A stretch of 64,000 nucleotides of DNA from Salvelinus alpinus (taxonomy: Eukaryota; Chordata; Actinopteri; Salmoniformes; Salmonidae): positions 34,356,728 through 34,420,727 of the forward strand of contig NC_092115.1 of the NCBI RefSeq assembly GCF_045679555.1, in the 5' to 3' direction. The notes beneath the pieces are model-generated. The model searched no databases. It had not been told where the DNA came from and worked only from the letters and a program-made list of their open reading frames with translations. Numbering within the stretch: position 1 is the first letter of the stretch; every line of letters starts with the position of its first letter. Below are positions 21,816 to 34,884 of this stretch, one piece after another. A program made the position numbers and the translations under genes.

Positions 21816-24800
21816 GTGTAAACGCAAATAAATACAGTTTTGTTCCCAACTTTTTTATTTTGCGCAACAGTTTACCCATCTTTTGTGGAAAAAATGCATT
21901 AAAAGTATCAGGAGCGTTACCTTAGACAAGTAACGCATATGCATAAATAGTGAGAGAATCTGTACATAACCTTGTGTATAGATTACTCAAAAGCTTCTAC
22001 TATTCTCATACTGTTTAATGATTAATGATGCAGCTTCTCGATGACTGAATGGAGGGATATTTAGATGAATTCTTTCCAAGCTAAAGGAGTGTTGTGAGTG
22101 ACACACCTGGGTAATATCAAGATAGGAGGCATATGGGGGAGGAGAGAAAACGCAGATGTGGAGGTGTCTCTGTGTGCGAAACTATTATTCGGAGAGAAAA
22201 TCCCTATACTGTAGGTTCCCCTGAATGTTGACCTGGGACTCTCAGATTGAGTTTAGAGGAAGAGAAGTAGGCCATCTATAGCTTCTCCCAGGATGTTCTC
22301 CCACTAGTGTCCCTACTCCCCTCACACACAGAGCAGACTGACTGCCTGCTTTGTGAGTTGATAGTATCATGACTGTATAGCAGCACTGTCTCCGCTAGCT
22401 GCCATCTGAGTGAAAACAGTGAACAGGAGAGGCTTGTTCGTCTGTCTAGCTGCCACGAGGTCTGCCCTCCAGACCCACCAGACCCTGTGCTGCTGCTGTC
22501 TCACACTGGGGAGAAAGGGGCAGCTAGCACCACATGGCCAGGCCACAGACGGCAGCTACCGTGGGCAAAATAAGGTGGGTGAGCCCTCATGTGAAACACG
22601 TATCTAGTATTATAAGTTAGTAAACTGTTCATAAAATGAATAAAGGTGGGTAAACTGAGTTTACATTTTACTACAATACAGGTTTGTTTAACTGAAGCCC
22701 AGTAAGGATTATGGCTTTATTATGAAGGGTGCCCCATGAGAGCATGCTTTGGAAGTGGTAGGCTGCTGTGTACAGCAATTCAGTGGTTTGTGGGTAGTTT
22801 GCAACATTATTTTATGCAGTTGGTTGAACTGGAACTGGAAAAGAGAAAACGTTTGTGTGTAACTTGTTCACATTAGTCTTTCGCTGTGTGATATTGCCGT
22901 GTTTTATTTTAGGACTCTACATGTTAATTCCATGCTAGATGTCAGAAGTTACTCATGCAAGAAAGCAATAAACATGTTTCATGCTCATGCCCTTTGGGGA
23001 TTACTAAATATAAATATTTCATTTCTGTAAACAACATGTTTTAACAATAATATTGGAAAAATTATGATAGAACAAATTGATTTGAGAATGTTGCATTAAT
23101 GAATGCAATTACTATATGCATGTGTACGTTTTAATTGTAGGCACTACTACCAGTTTTAGTTTTTTTTCCCTTAAGGGAGGTATATTACTGGAAACTTTAA
23201 AGGTTTACCAGGAAACTACCAGAATTGTGCTATCTGTCAAGGATTTTATGTAATCTATCTCAAGACCCTTTTGGGTACTTCAGATTATCACAGGTGTCTG
23301 TAACTATCTCTGTCCCTCTGTGTAGCCTTACCACATGTACAATATTTGAAATAATTACATTTGAGGATTTTAAAATAAATAATAGAATGACAAATCTGTA
23401 AAACATCCTAAATATAAACCATGAACTCAGTCAGTGAACATCATCGGTGTTAAATATGAGGCTTTCAGCATGAAATATACTTTATATATATTTATTTTAC
23501 TATGTCAATATGTATTTGTTGTCAATCTTTTGGCATCGAACTGATGGTAGTTGTGAAGAAAAGTCAATAGTTAGAAGAGTTGCAGTTAATTTAAAATAAT
23601 GCTATTTTCACTTAAATCGTATGGTCTATCTACTTGAAACACATGGACAATATGGACACAGATATAAAAAATGAAAACGATATATGAATACATTTTTTAA
23701 ACGTTTTTGAAGTACAAGCTTTGCAACCCTATTCTTAATATCAATCAATCTTGTAAATATTGATTTCAGTATCCGCACTTAGCTGAAGGAAAATAAATGA
23801 CTGTGTGATATGACAAAATAAATGCATTGTTTTTATGTAGGCTATCTTTCCATTTCCGTATTACAACATAAGATTTGTTCTCCCATCGAAGGTGATCCCA
23901 CCTGACTTGCCCTCATGATCTTGACTTTTGACCCGTGTCCTAATAAGTAACGTAAAGGTATAGTTTATCACTTTTATTCATCATTAAACGTAATCTAACC
24001 CAATATTTTGAACACATGTAAAATATATAATATTTTATATATTTCAAATGGTACAAATCTGTATAACAAGAAAACAATAATGAGAACTACATCTCTATAT
24101 CTTACAGAACAAGTATTTATTGGTGTAATCAAGTTGCAGTAACACCTTGCCGTAATTGCGTGGAATTCTTCTCTGGATTTTATATATTTTTTATTACATG
24201 TTTTATTTATTTATGGTAACACAGCCAAGACACAACAGTAAGGATTAAAGAAAAAATACAAAACACCCACCCATCCCCCCCTCCCCAACCCACACAGGAC
24301 CACGTTTACTGACGATATCATAGCAATTCTCTTAATATTAGTCCATAACTCAACATTTTCTCTCTATCCCCATTGTTGCAGCGGCAACATCACCATCTAT
24401 GGCCAACTGAGAAAAACCCATTTGAGAAATTAACAAATGTTTAGGTTGTAGCGACCTGAGAGAATATACATGATAAAGAATTACAAATGACCTGGTGTCA
24501 GATTATTATTTGCTGCAAAATAATATCCTTCCAGTTTTACACAGTGGGACTAAAATATGTATATGTTTTGAAATAAAACTGGTGCCTGAGGAGACATATT
24601 GGGCTCATCTCAATACATATTTTTGCACCATACTTTTACCCTGTTGATTTAAAACCATGCTACATTTGGCATACAATTAAAATGTAACATTCTACACCTG
24701 AATTGTGCATAAAATGATTGTAATCTCATTTAAAATGTTCAGTCTACCACACCTACAGTATGACAGAGGAAAGAGCTACGCATCCTAGGGTTTGGGAGAG

Positions 24801-25329
24801 AATGAACAAAACCCACCTGGAGAAGAAGTTGCACTGCACACTCTGTTCAGACATAACTTTGTCCACATTTTCACGGCCATCCCATGCCAAGTCCGTGCCG
24901 ATGGCATGGAGGGTCCATCCTGATCCTGATCTGATGCTGTGACACACTAGCTACCAACAACATAATCTCCCCCACATAGTAAAAACAACAAACATTGTAT
25001 AATAAGACTACTTAGCCTTTTCTGTTTATCCTCTCCTGACTTATCCACTCAGTGAGGACGGAACTGAACTCTTTCTCCTGTGAATGCCTCACATTCTGAC
25101 TCGTGTCTGTTTTCTATTACGCCAGCCTTTTGCCCAAGAAGGAAGTATAAAAAAGAGAAGGAGAAAGACAAGGAAAAAATCTCTCCCTCCCTACCCTGGC
25201 AAGTGACCCTGACCAGAGGGTCAAACTTAAGGACATCTGACTGCAGATTGAAATTAACACCCACCCAGCTGAGGGAGGCTTGTTAGTGGCAACACCTCCA
25301 GCCTTCCCCTCCCCACCCACTCCCTAAAG
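21816..25329. other. Long stretch without recognised genes
   Basis: AT-rich, no convincing exon, transposase or terminal repeats seen on either strand. Around 24180-24290 there is a T-rich then C-rich compositional switch. Could be intergenic or intronic. Confidence 0.4.
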
Positions 25330-26527
25330 CTCAACACTGCTAAACACTCACCACCCTATAGCTCAACACTGCTCAATATTCAGCCACCTATAGCTCAACA
25401 CTGCTCAACAACCAATCCCTATAGCTCAACATTGCTCAACAACCAACCCCTATAGCTCAACACTGCTCAACAACCAACCCCTGTAGCTCAACACTGCTCA
25501 ACAACCAACCCCTATAGCTCAACACTGCTCAACAACCAACCCCTATAGCTCAACACTGCTCAACAACCAACCCCTATAGCTCAACACTGCTCAACAACCA
25601 ACCCCTATAGCTCAACACTGCTCAACAACCAACCCCTATAGCTCAACACTGCTCAACACCCACCCCCCTGTAGCTCAACACTGCTCAACACCCACCCCTC
25701 TATAGCTCAACACTGCTCAACACTTAGCCCCCTATAGCTCCACACTGGTCAAAACTCACCCCCTATAGCTCAACACTGTTAAACACTCACCCTCTATAGC
25801 TCAACACTGCTCAACACTCAGCCCGCAGTAGCTCAACACTGCTCAACACTCACTCCCCTGTAACTCAACACTGCTCAACACTCACTCCCCTGTAGCTCAA
25901 CACTGCTCAACACTCAGCCCGCAGTAGCTCAACACTGCTCAACACTCACTCCCCTGTAACTCAACACTGCTCAACACTCACTCCCCTGTAACTCAACACT
26001 GCTCAACACTCACTCCCCTGTAACTCAACACTGCTCAACACTCACTCCCCTGTAACTCAACACTGCTCAACAACCAATCCCTATAGCTCAACATTGCTCA
26101 ACAACCAACCCCTATAGCTCAACACTGCTCAACAACCAACCCCTGTAGCTCAACACTGCTCAACAACCAACCCCTATAGCTCAACACTGCTCAACAACCA
26201 ACCCCTATAGCTCAACACTGCTCAACAACCAACCCCTATAGCTCAACACTGCTCAACAACCAACCCCTATAGCTCAACACTGCTCAACACCCACCCCCCT
26301 GTAGCTCAACACTGCTCAACACCCACCCCTCTATAGCTCAACACTGCTCAACACTTAGCCCCCTATAGCTCCACACTGGTCAAAACTCACCCCCTATAGC
26401 TCAACACTGTTAAACACTCACCCTCTATAGCTCAACACTGCTCAACACTCAGCCCGCAGTAGCTCAACACTGCTCAACACTCACTCCCCTGTAACTCAAC
26501 ACTGCTCAACACTCACTCCCCTGTAGC
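25330..26527. repeat. 31-bp minisatellite with higher-order duplication
   Basis: About 38 units of a CTATAGCTCAACACTGCTCA-type repeat, mostly 31 bp, with spacer variants (ACAACCAACCCC, ACTCACTCCCC, ACTCAGCCCGCAG, ACCCACCCCC). The variant order repeats as a block. The CAACCAATCCCT variant recurs 662 bp later (25411 and 26073), while the CTCCACACTGGTC variant recurs 631 bp later (25741 and 26372). The second block therefore lacks exactly one 31-bp unit. Confidence 0.95.
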
Positions 26528-29500
26528 TTTACACAGATGATGACCGCTCGTCCTCTCTCTGCCACTTCTCTGATCTCAGCAAGACATGGTGCACCACACC
26601 ACTGCCTCTCCTCACTTCCCCATGCCTAGGGTACCTGTAAAGCTAGTTGTGGATGTGATTGCTTGCCTTGAAAATACACAATGTGGAAAGGAGATGCATC
26701 TGCATAGTGGTTGGCATATGGATGGTCACGCATATAAGTATTAGTCTTCTCTCTCTTCTCTCTCACTCTCTTTCTCTCTGTCATTTAAATACACAAACAC
26801 TCACACAGACCAACACCTACTGGAATTGTATATTTATATACAGTACAACAGATGTCCTTGATTATAACAAACAACAATGGAGAGAGAGAGGGTTAGCCTG
26901 CTGGGATATCCACTCTCCAAAGTGCCACACAGAGATAAAAAACACATTGCCTTAGAGCAGATCCGCTTCAATGTATCCAACAGGTACACTCAGTCATATC
27001 AAGTGTCCAAATATTTAGATGTTCCATCCAGGCGACTGGCCAGAGATGGGACTGGTGGACAGGTCCCACTCCACACTACACTCCACGTCTTTTCCGGCAT
27101 GGTGTTTACACTCAAGGCTTTTTGTCAGGCCGTAGAACTGGAAGCACAATGTTACTTAGCACATGTGACCGCTTTTTTCATATGACTAACATGCATCTAT
27201 GAGTACAGTAGAGGCAAACCATGTGCCTCATTCATACCATATGGTTCTTTCCCCATAAATATTTGTCTCCATGAAGAAATCCGAGCTGATATATTTAATT
27301 TCTAATTGAAAAAATTGTTCCTCAATCACTTTTATTGTGAGCCAGCCATCGTACTACTGTTTAATACTGGAAGTGACGGTCAGCTTAACTGAAATTGGTG
27401 CACAACAGTAAAGAGACCAGTATCTGGCTAATGCCAGTGCTACAATGACCATATGCCTGTGGTGTGGAGTGACTTACAGTCTTCCTCAGAAATATACTCA
27501 GAAGTCAAGAATTATCATTCAATTACATGTATTTTATTTATGCTCAGACATCACTGGAAACCTCTGACACAGAATAAGGGTTACTGGTCATACTTAACTT
27601 AGAATTTTTCATCTAAAGACCAGTATTTTCCAAAAAGAGTCAGTATTTAACACTTCTTCATGAAATATACGCTTCTCTAAACATTCAATCATGAGAGTGT
27701 GATGAGAGTCGCGTGAAAACTGAGCGGGCTGAAGAGAGTGTGGAGAGCTCTGTGAGAGTGTGCAAGATGAGCATCTTGGCCATTTTAGTGTTGAGATGTG
27801 AGGGTGTGTGAGTGAGCGGACTGAGTGGGTGCTGGCTCTGAAACCAAGCCAGCTGGACCTGAAGGACCCACCCATCCTCCAGAGGCTTTGCCTCCAAACA
27901 TCCCCTCCTCCTTCCATCCCTTTCTCCCCCCCATCCCTGCATCTGACTGAGGAGTTCTGGCATTGCATGCACCCCTGCTGGGGGTCAAGGGAAGGAGGAG
28001 ATGGGATGCTGCTGGAATCACTGGAGCATTTGGGGTTCATCTAGACAGCCATGTGCTGTGCTGTCCCTAGGGGGAGCAACACAGTCAGACCATCACGTGG
28101 CTTCTTCTCTTAGTCGGATCACATACACAGCTCTAAAATCTTGCTGCCACCCAAAAGACACAGATGGTCAAGTAACTAGCCTAATCTATTTATGTTATTT
28201 TCTGGTTATAATAAGTTAGTCATTATATAATAAATTATGTTCATTCAGTTAATATTTATTCAATGAACTGTTGAGTTGATAAACCACCTGCAGATTCCTT
28301 TTTCTAGTCATTTGTTGCTGCACAAAATGGCACATTCTGTTCAAACGACAGCGCCACAAGCATTTACTCGTGGGCAGTCAGTTGTCACCTCGAAGAGGTC
28401 AGTGAGAGTTGTGCTGTCTGTCTGCAGTGGAGTTGGAATGATGCAACAACAAGGACACATGGACAGAAGAGTAGTGAACACCTCAACAGCTCTCCTCTCC
28501 TCAGCCCCTTGCCAATGTCACTTTCCCGGAGAGTTTTTCCCTCTGCAGAACTAAGTTGACGGGAGCCAACTAGAGGCCACGGAGGTCTGTGTTTATGTAA
28601 CAGATCAAGCAAAGCCATGTGACTTGGACTTGGCCCCCAGAGAAAAGAGTGACACAAGACACCAGAGCAAAGCATGCGACTCGGCCGGTGCTTTCCCCCG
28701 TTCTCCTCTCCCCTACATCATCCAACTGCCCTTACCGGGCAGTGCAGAGCAGAGTAGGGTATATCCTGTAGGCTGCCTGAGAGTGGTGGCAGTCCTCTTT
28801 CATTTGTTCACTTTTCTCTCCGTTTTTCAGCCAAGCCTATCGTATCCTACCCCTTGGGTCTGTGCATCCCGTGCCAGTTTGACAGAGGCTCAAGTCCACC
28901 GAAGCGACTGGGGTGAAGAGCCCAGAGGTGGATGCCAACATTATCCAAGAAAAACCTCCTTCAGCTGAGCTTGGATGTCTACTCTTAGTCAACAAGGCAT
29001 TGCAGTATAGCTGTGAAGGACGTGGACATGGTCCAACTATAAAAAGCAGGTTTCAAACTTTAACAAATGTAACCTACTGCAAAAGTTCTCTGGCATTTTG
29101 CTATATATTTATATAACTTAAAATAATGTACATCTGATGTAGATCGTAAATTGCCTGTAAAGTTTGACTGCCCTAAACAATTTCAGAATGCAGTGGAATG
29201 GTTGAAATGCTCTTGCTCCACTGAAACCCTTGCTTATCCTTACGTAAGGACTATGCATACACTGTAACAACATTTCTTAGAACAAAAACGGACAAAGAGT
29301 CTATTTCTACATACTGCCCCAAAAACATGTTCCATGAGAACACTAGGCCTGCTAACTATCTAACTGGAGGTTTTGGTTTTACTGTGTTCAGATAGTATAA
29401 ACACACTAAGAATTAAGTCTTCTCTACGCAGACATTCTGTACGACAGTATACTGAGACAGAACTGAACAGCCTCAAGACTGACATTGCCTTTAGGTAGAA

Positions 29501-29574
29501 CATGATGAGCAGACATTAATGTCCTTTTCATTTTTATGTAAGTCGAGAGAAATAGCGGAAATGTAATGAAAAGC
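26528..29574. other. No recognised gene
   Basis: Several overlapping open frames of up to 143 codons occur (27609-28040 minus; 28276-28968 plus). None shows a recognisable domain, and frames are open on both strands at once, which points to composition. A (CT)n-rich run lies at about 26745-26780 and a GA run at about 26880. Confidence 0.4.
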
Positions 29575-29790
29575 ATACAGTATATCACAAAAGTGAGTAC
29601 ACCCCTCACATTTTTGTAAATATTTGAGTATATCTTTTCATGTGACAACACTGAAGAAATGACACTTTGCTACAATGTAAAGTAGTGAGTGTACAGCTTG
29701 TATAACAGTGTAAATTTGCTGTCCCCTCAAAATAACTCAACACACAGCCATTAATGTCAAAACCGCTGGCAACAAAAGTGAGTACGTTCC
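29575..29790. mobile_element. Tc1-like terminal fragment
   Basis: Starts TACAGTATATCACAAAAGTG and continues AGTACACCCCTCACATTTTT ... AGAAATGACACTTTGCTACA, a terminus common to a fish Tc1-like family. No transposase and no opposite end here. Confidence 0.65.
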
Positions 29791-31167
29791 CAAAACACAA
29801 GAACTGTCCAGTTGTGAGGATGATTAAACGTTTCATTTAGGGTGAAAAAAAACATTCACCTGATGTTACAAGAATGTTCCCAGATTTTTTAAAAACTTTC
29901 TTCAAAGGTTCCCAGAATATTTAATTAGGTTGTGGGAACAGTGTGGGTATATCACAAGAGATAGGTTCCTAAAACACAAAATCTGTCCAGTTGTGATGAC
30001 ATTCTTACAATGTTTACATCAGGGTGCACAAAACATTCCCTCAATGTTCTTAGAATGTTATTCCTATGTTCCCAGAATGATACAATTAAGTTTTGAACAG
30101 TCCACAGAGGTTTGTTTCATGTGTTAGTGTTATCTTATTGTTGAGGAAGTTAGTTCTACAATAATCCATGTAAATCAATCACATTTTATTTGTCACATGA
30201 TTCATAAACAACAGGTGTAGACTAACATTGAAGTTGAAACACATATGGCATTTATTTGGAATCGCATAACAATTTATAAGACATTTATTGTACAAACATA
30301 GTTTTGACATATTTTATATATATTATATTTTATATAGTCCACAGCTAGGATCGAACCTGGGAGCTTTGGAGTGTTATCCCTGAAATTGATCCATTGTGCC
30401 ATTGGAATAGGCCTAAAATTAATATAAAGCTGTTTACACCTTTACTCCGACTTCCAGGTTGTGGTTTTTGTCTTTGCAAAAGATAGGATAACTAAATCTA
30501 GAAAAAGAAGTATCCTCTATTGTTTCTTACTCTACCAATCCTGTTTACAGTGTATTCTGTAAAGTTGGGAGGTTTTGACTTTTATTTTCCCTACAAACTT
30601 GATTTCAGAAATCATGTGAAATTATTGCCTGGCAGATTGTTGTGAGGTGTACACAGATGTGCGTATGTACTAAGACATATACAGTAGCCATAGTTTGGTC
30701 ATCATTTAAGGATTTCAGTACAAATGGAAATCCAATAGAAACATTAGGATCCTTGTTGTGCAGCAGACTAAGTATCCTACAGGGCTTGACAATGGTAGAT
30801 CGCAGGTTCAAATCTACTTGGTTATCATTCTTTAAAAAAGCTATAGCTATGTATGACAATACCCTTATAAAACATAATGACGTAAGTGCACTTTTTTCAA
30901 AGTTTGGTAACTTCAGATAATAATGTTGTATTACACATCAATATTAGCAGAACATTGCAGCAATGTTTTCAGAACGACTTCCATCATTGAAGTATGTTTT
31001 TAGAACAATTCTGGACCATCATGTCATAACCTTACAGAATACATTTATACGAGTCTCGCAGGAATGTGTCTTGTTTGATGTTAAACGTGTTACAAGTAAT
31101 TATCTCCATCAACATTAGCTGTTTTTTTAAAAACAACTTCTATTACTCCAACATTTTATTGTGGAAG
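29791..31167. repeat. GAACATTC-rich repeat, first segment
   Basis: Dense in AGAATGTTC, GAACATTC and GGGAACAGTG motifs, with internal direct copies (for example AAAACACAAGAACTGTCCAG at 29792 and its near copy at 29974). The same repeat continues on the right of the Tc1 composite (37653 onward), where AACTTTTATTGCTCCCACAT parallels AACTTCTATTACTCCAACAT here (about 31134). Confidence 0.7.
30172..30245 (-). repeat. LINE 3'-tail fragment
   Basis: AATCACATTTTATTTGTCAC ... ACAACAGGTGTAGACTAACA, the 3' end of a common salmonid LINE in minus orientation. Confidence 0.6.
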
Positions 31168-31215
31168 TACAGTGGCTTGCGAAAGACAAGAAACAGAAAA
31201 CTTGAGCGTGCATAA

Positions 31216-32111
31216 CTATTCACCCCCCAAAGTCAATGCTTTGTTAGAGCCACCTTTTGCCACAATTACAGCTGCAAGTATCTTGGGGTATGTCTCTATA
31301 AGCTTGGCACATCTAGTCACTGGGATTTTTGCCCATTCTTCAAGGCAAAACTGCTCCAGCTCCTTCAAGTTGGATGGGTTCCGCTGGTGTACAGCAATTT
31401 TTAAGTCATACCACAGATTCTCAATTGGATTGAGGTCTGGGCTTTGACTAGGCCATTCCAAGACATTTAAATGTTCCTCTTATACCTCTCAAGTGTTGCT
31501 TTAGCAGCATGTTTAAGGTTATTGTCCTGCTGGAAGGTGAACATCCGTCCCAGTCTCAAATCTCCGGAAGACTGAAACAGGTTTCCCTCAAGAATTTCCC
31601 TGTATTTAGCACCATCCATTTTCCTTGATGGCCTAAAGGCTCAATTTTAGTCTCATCTGACCAGAGTACCTTCTTCCATATGGTTGGGGAGTCTCCCACA
31701 TGCCTTTTGGCAAACACCAAATATGTTTGCTTATTTTCTTCTTTAAGCAATGGCTTTTTTTCTGGCCACTCTTCCGTAAAGTCCAGCTCTGTGGAGTGTG
31801 CGGCGTAAAGTGTTCCTATGGACAGATACTCCAATCTCCGCTGGGGAGCTTTGCAGCTCCGTCAGGGTTATCTTTGGTCTCTTTGTTGCCTCTCTGATTA
31901 ATGCCCTCCTTACCTGGTCCATGAGTTTTGGTGGACGGCCCTCTCTTGGCAGGTTTGTTGTGATGCCATATTCTTTCAATTTTTTTATAATGGATTTAAC
32001 GGTGCTCCGTGGGATGTTCAAAGTTTCTGATATTTTTTTATAACCCAACCCTGATCTGTACTTCTCCACAACTTTGTCTCTGACCTGTTTGTAGAGCTCC
32101 TTGGTCTTCAT
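31216..32111 (-). pseudogene. Tc1 transposase pseudogene
   Basis: The frame 32111-31743 gives an intact N-terminal half: MKTKELYKQVRDKVVEKYRS, two helix-turn-helix modules (NIPRSTVKSIIKKLKEYG; TLTELQSSPAEIGVSVHR) and GRPPKL between them. An overlapping frame (31834-31556) carries WSDETK with the first Asp. The last frame (31461-31216) carries [15 protein letters not shown] with the Glu. Two frame breaks, and a QQDNN-type change next to the second Asp, make it inactive. It is better preserved than the copy at 8580. Confidence 0.9.
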
Positions 32112-32247
32112 GGTGCCGCTTGCTTGGTGGTGACTCTTGCTTAGTGGTGTTGCAGACTCTGGGGCCTTTCAGAACAGGTGTACATATACTGAGATCATGT
32201 GACAGATCATGTGACACTTAGATTGCACAGAGGTGGACTTTATTTAA

Positions 32248-34099
32248 ACCTTTTCTCAATCTAGGGGGTGCTGTTTCCACTTTGGAAAATATCGTCTCCA
32301 AATTAAACTGCCTCATACTCAATTCTTGCTCGTACAATATGCATATTATTATTACTATTGGATAGAAAACAATCTCTAGTTTCTAAAACCGTTTGAATTA
32401 TGTCTGTGGGTGAACCAGAACTCTTTCTGCAGCGAAATCCATGACAGGAACTGCGAAGGTCTGAAAATGAGGCTCTGTTCTCAGATCAGTTTAAAGCTCT
32501 GTATGTATCCTATGGGTCGACATGAACTGCACCCGCCTTCCCCTGGATGTCAGTAACCAATGAGAAGTGGAATGGAGTGTCTACGTAGTTCTCAGAGCTT
32601 ATAAAAGGCCAAGGAACGAAGTGAGCTCTCTTTTCGTCGTTCGTCATTGCGCAAAGCAAGACCTCAAGATGGCATTTTGAAACGCTCAGTTATCGGCCTT
32701 AGCTATATCCGTCTGTAATTTAATTCGATATAGGTGTTAGAAACATCATAACGAAGTTATTTTAAACCGAGTTATATCAGTTTATACGAGTATATTGCTA
32801 TTTTCGGAATTTCCTTAGTATTGCGTTTTGGGGATTTGGGCATGTTGTGGCCACATAGCTATTGTTAGCTGCTAATTCCGAAGTTGAAGACGACGTTTTA
32901 CAACCAAGCAACGATTCTTTTGGACAAAGGACACCTTGCCCAAGATTCTGATGGAAGCTCGTCCAAAAGTAAGAGCTATTTATGATGTTATTCCGTATTT
33001 ATGTGGAAAAATGTAAACGCATTTGCGGCACTAGTCTGGCGGCACTAGTCTGGCTATTATTGCGGCACTAGTCTGGCTGTAACGCACACTGTATGTCTAG
33101 TAACGTTCATTTTAAAAATCTAACTCAGCGGTTGCATTAATAACTAATGCATCTTTCATTTGCTGTCCAACCTGTATTTTTTTGTCAATCTAATCGATAA
33201 ATAATCGTAAACTTAGGTGCCTTTCCAAGATGGCCAGGCCAGAATGCATGACCTGTTGCCACTGATCACATTGTATAACCACGATTTGTGCTGCTAAATA
33301 TGCACATTTTCGAACAAAACCTATATGCATTGTGTAATATGATGTTACAGGACTGTCATCTGACGAAGTATATCAAGGTTAGTCAAAAATTATATATCTT
33401 TTGCTGTATTGTTACGATCGCTAACCTGTGCTGCTGGTAAATTGCTTGTGTTTCTGGCTATTGTGCTAAGCTAATATAATGCTATATTGTGTTTTCGCTG
33501 TAAAACACTTAAAAAATCTGTCATATTGGCTGGATTCACAAGATGTTGGGCTTTCATTTGCTGTACGCTGTGTATTTTTCAGAAATGTTTTAAGATGAGT
33601 AATTAGGTATTTGACGTTGGTCTCTGTAATTATTCTGGCAGATTCGGCACTATTTCAGATTGCAGTTGCAATGTAGAACTGTGATTTATACCTGAAATAT
33701 GCACATTTTTCTAAAAAAACATATGCTATACAATAAATATGTTATCAGACTGTCATCTTATGAAGTTGTTTCTTGGTTAGTGGCTATATATATCTTTATT
33801 TGGTCGAATTTGTGATAGCTACTGATGGAGTAAAAAACTGGTGGAGTAAAAAAAGTGGTGTCTTTTGCTAACGTGGTTAGCTAATAGATTTACATATTGT
33901 GTCTTCCCTGTAAAACATTTTAAAAATCAGAAATGATGGCTGGATTCACAAGATGTGTATCTTTCATCTGGTGTCTTGGACTTGTGATTTAATGATATTT
34001 AGATGCTAGTATTTACTTGTGACGCTATGCTAGGCTATGCTAGTCAGCTTTTTTACTGTGGGGGGTGCTCCCGGATCCGGGTTTGGGAGGAATTAGAGG
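32248..34099. mobile_element. TTAA-flanked non-autonomous element (piggyBac-like target)
   Basis: 1852 bp flanked by TTAA on both sides (32244-32247, 34100-34103). Ends: ACCTTTTCTCAATCTAG and, reverse complemented, ACCTCTAATTCCTCC. Removing it and one TTAA restores the interrupted Tc1. The interior contains tandem ~405-bp units marked by CTGGATTCACAAGATGT at about 33531 and 33939. No transposase frame is seen. The 41308 copy shares the body. Confidence 0.8.
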
Positions 34100-34112
34100 T
34101 TAACTAATTATG

Positions 34113-34503
34113 TGTAACGGCTGATTTCCTCCTCTTCATCTGAAGAGGAGGTGTAGCAGGGATCGGACCAAGACGCAGAGTGGTAAGTGTCCATGTTTTA
34201 ATATAATTAACTGAACACGACAAAATATACAAAATAACAAAGTAACCTAACCGAAACAGTCCCGTGTGGCACGAACACAGACACAGGAAACAAACACCCA
34301 AAAACCAACAGTGAAAACAGGCAACCTAAATATGATTCCCAATCAGAGACAACGCAAAACACCTGTCTCTGATTGAGAACCATATCAGGCCAATTGACAA
34401 ACCTAAACATAGAAACACATAACATAGACTGCCCACCCCAACTCACGCCATGACCAAACTAACTAAAGACAAAACAAAGGAAAATAAAGGTCACAACGTG
34501 ACA
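34113..34503 (-). repeat. 3' LTR of the non-autonomous element
   Basis: 391 bp. Compared with its partner it has about 28 extra bases near 34125-34152 containing a perfect palindrome (CCTCCTCTTCA / TGAAGAGGAGG). Confidence 0.85.
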
Positions 34504-34522
34504 GTACCCCGCCCCCCCAAAG
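34504..34522 (-). other. Polypurine-tract-like run next to the 3' LTR
   Basis: On the minus strand, TTTGGGGGGGCGGGGTAC directly abuts the LTR start TGTCACG. This is the position where plus-strand DNA synthesis is primed in LTR elements; the role is inferred from position and composition. Confidence 0.55.
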
Positions 34523-34737
34523 GTGCGGACTCCGGCCGCAAAACCTAAACCTATAGGGGAGGGTCTGGGTGGGCGTCTGTCCGCGGTGGCGGCTCTGGCG
34601 CGGGACGTGGACCCCACTTCATCATAGTTTTTGTCCGCCTCCTTAACCACCCCCGTGGCCTCTTACGAGCGGTGACCCGCCGATCTTGGCCTGGTAACCG
34701 CAATAAATGGGCTCATAGGACTGAAAGGCACCTCTGG

Positions 34738-34856
34738 ACTGAGGGGCAGCTCCGGACTGAGGGGCAGCTCCGGACTGAGGGGCAGCTCCGGACTGAGGGG
34801 CAGCTCCGGACTGAGGGGCAGCTCCGGACTGAGGGGCAGCTCCGGACTGAGGAGCA
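34738..34856. repeat. 18-bp minisatellite
   Basis: About six near-perfect copies of CTGAGGGGCAGCTCCGGA. The unit length is a multiple of three and stays in frame with the minus-strand ORF. Confidence 0.95.
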
Positions 34857-34884
34857 ATTCCGGCATCGCCGGCGTGACAGGCAG

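Noticed and set aside
25330-26527. Possible CRISPR-like array
   Set aside because: Eukaryotic context, units are adjacent with variant spacers that recur rather than being unique; it is a minisatellite.
27609-28040. 143-codon minus-strand open frame in a GC-richer patch
   Set aside because: Low-complexity Ser/Pro-rich protein without any domain; frames are open on both strands over the same stretch, and no splice or promoter context supports it.
28276-29116. Cluster of overlapping plus-strand open frames
   Set aside because: No recognisable protein family, frames overlap each other in different phases, and codon pattern looks like non-coding DNA.
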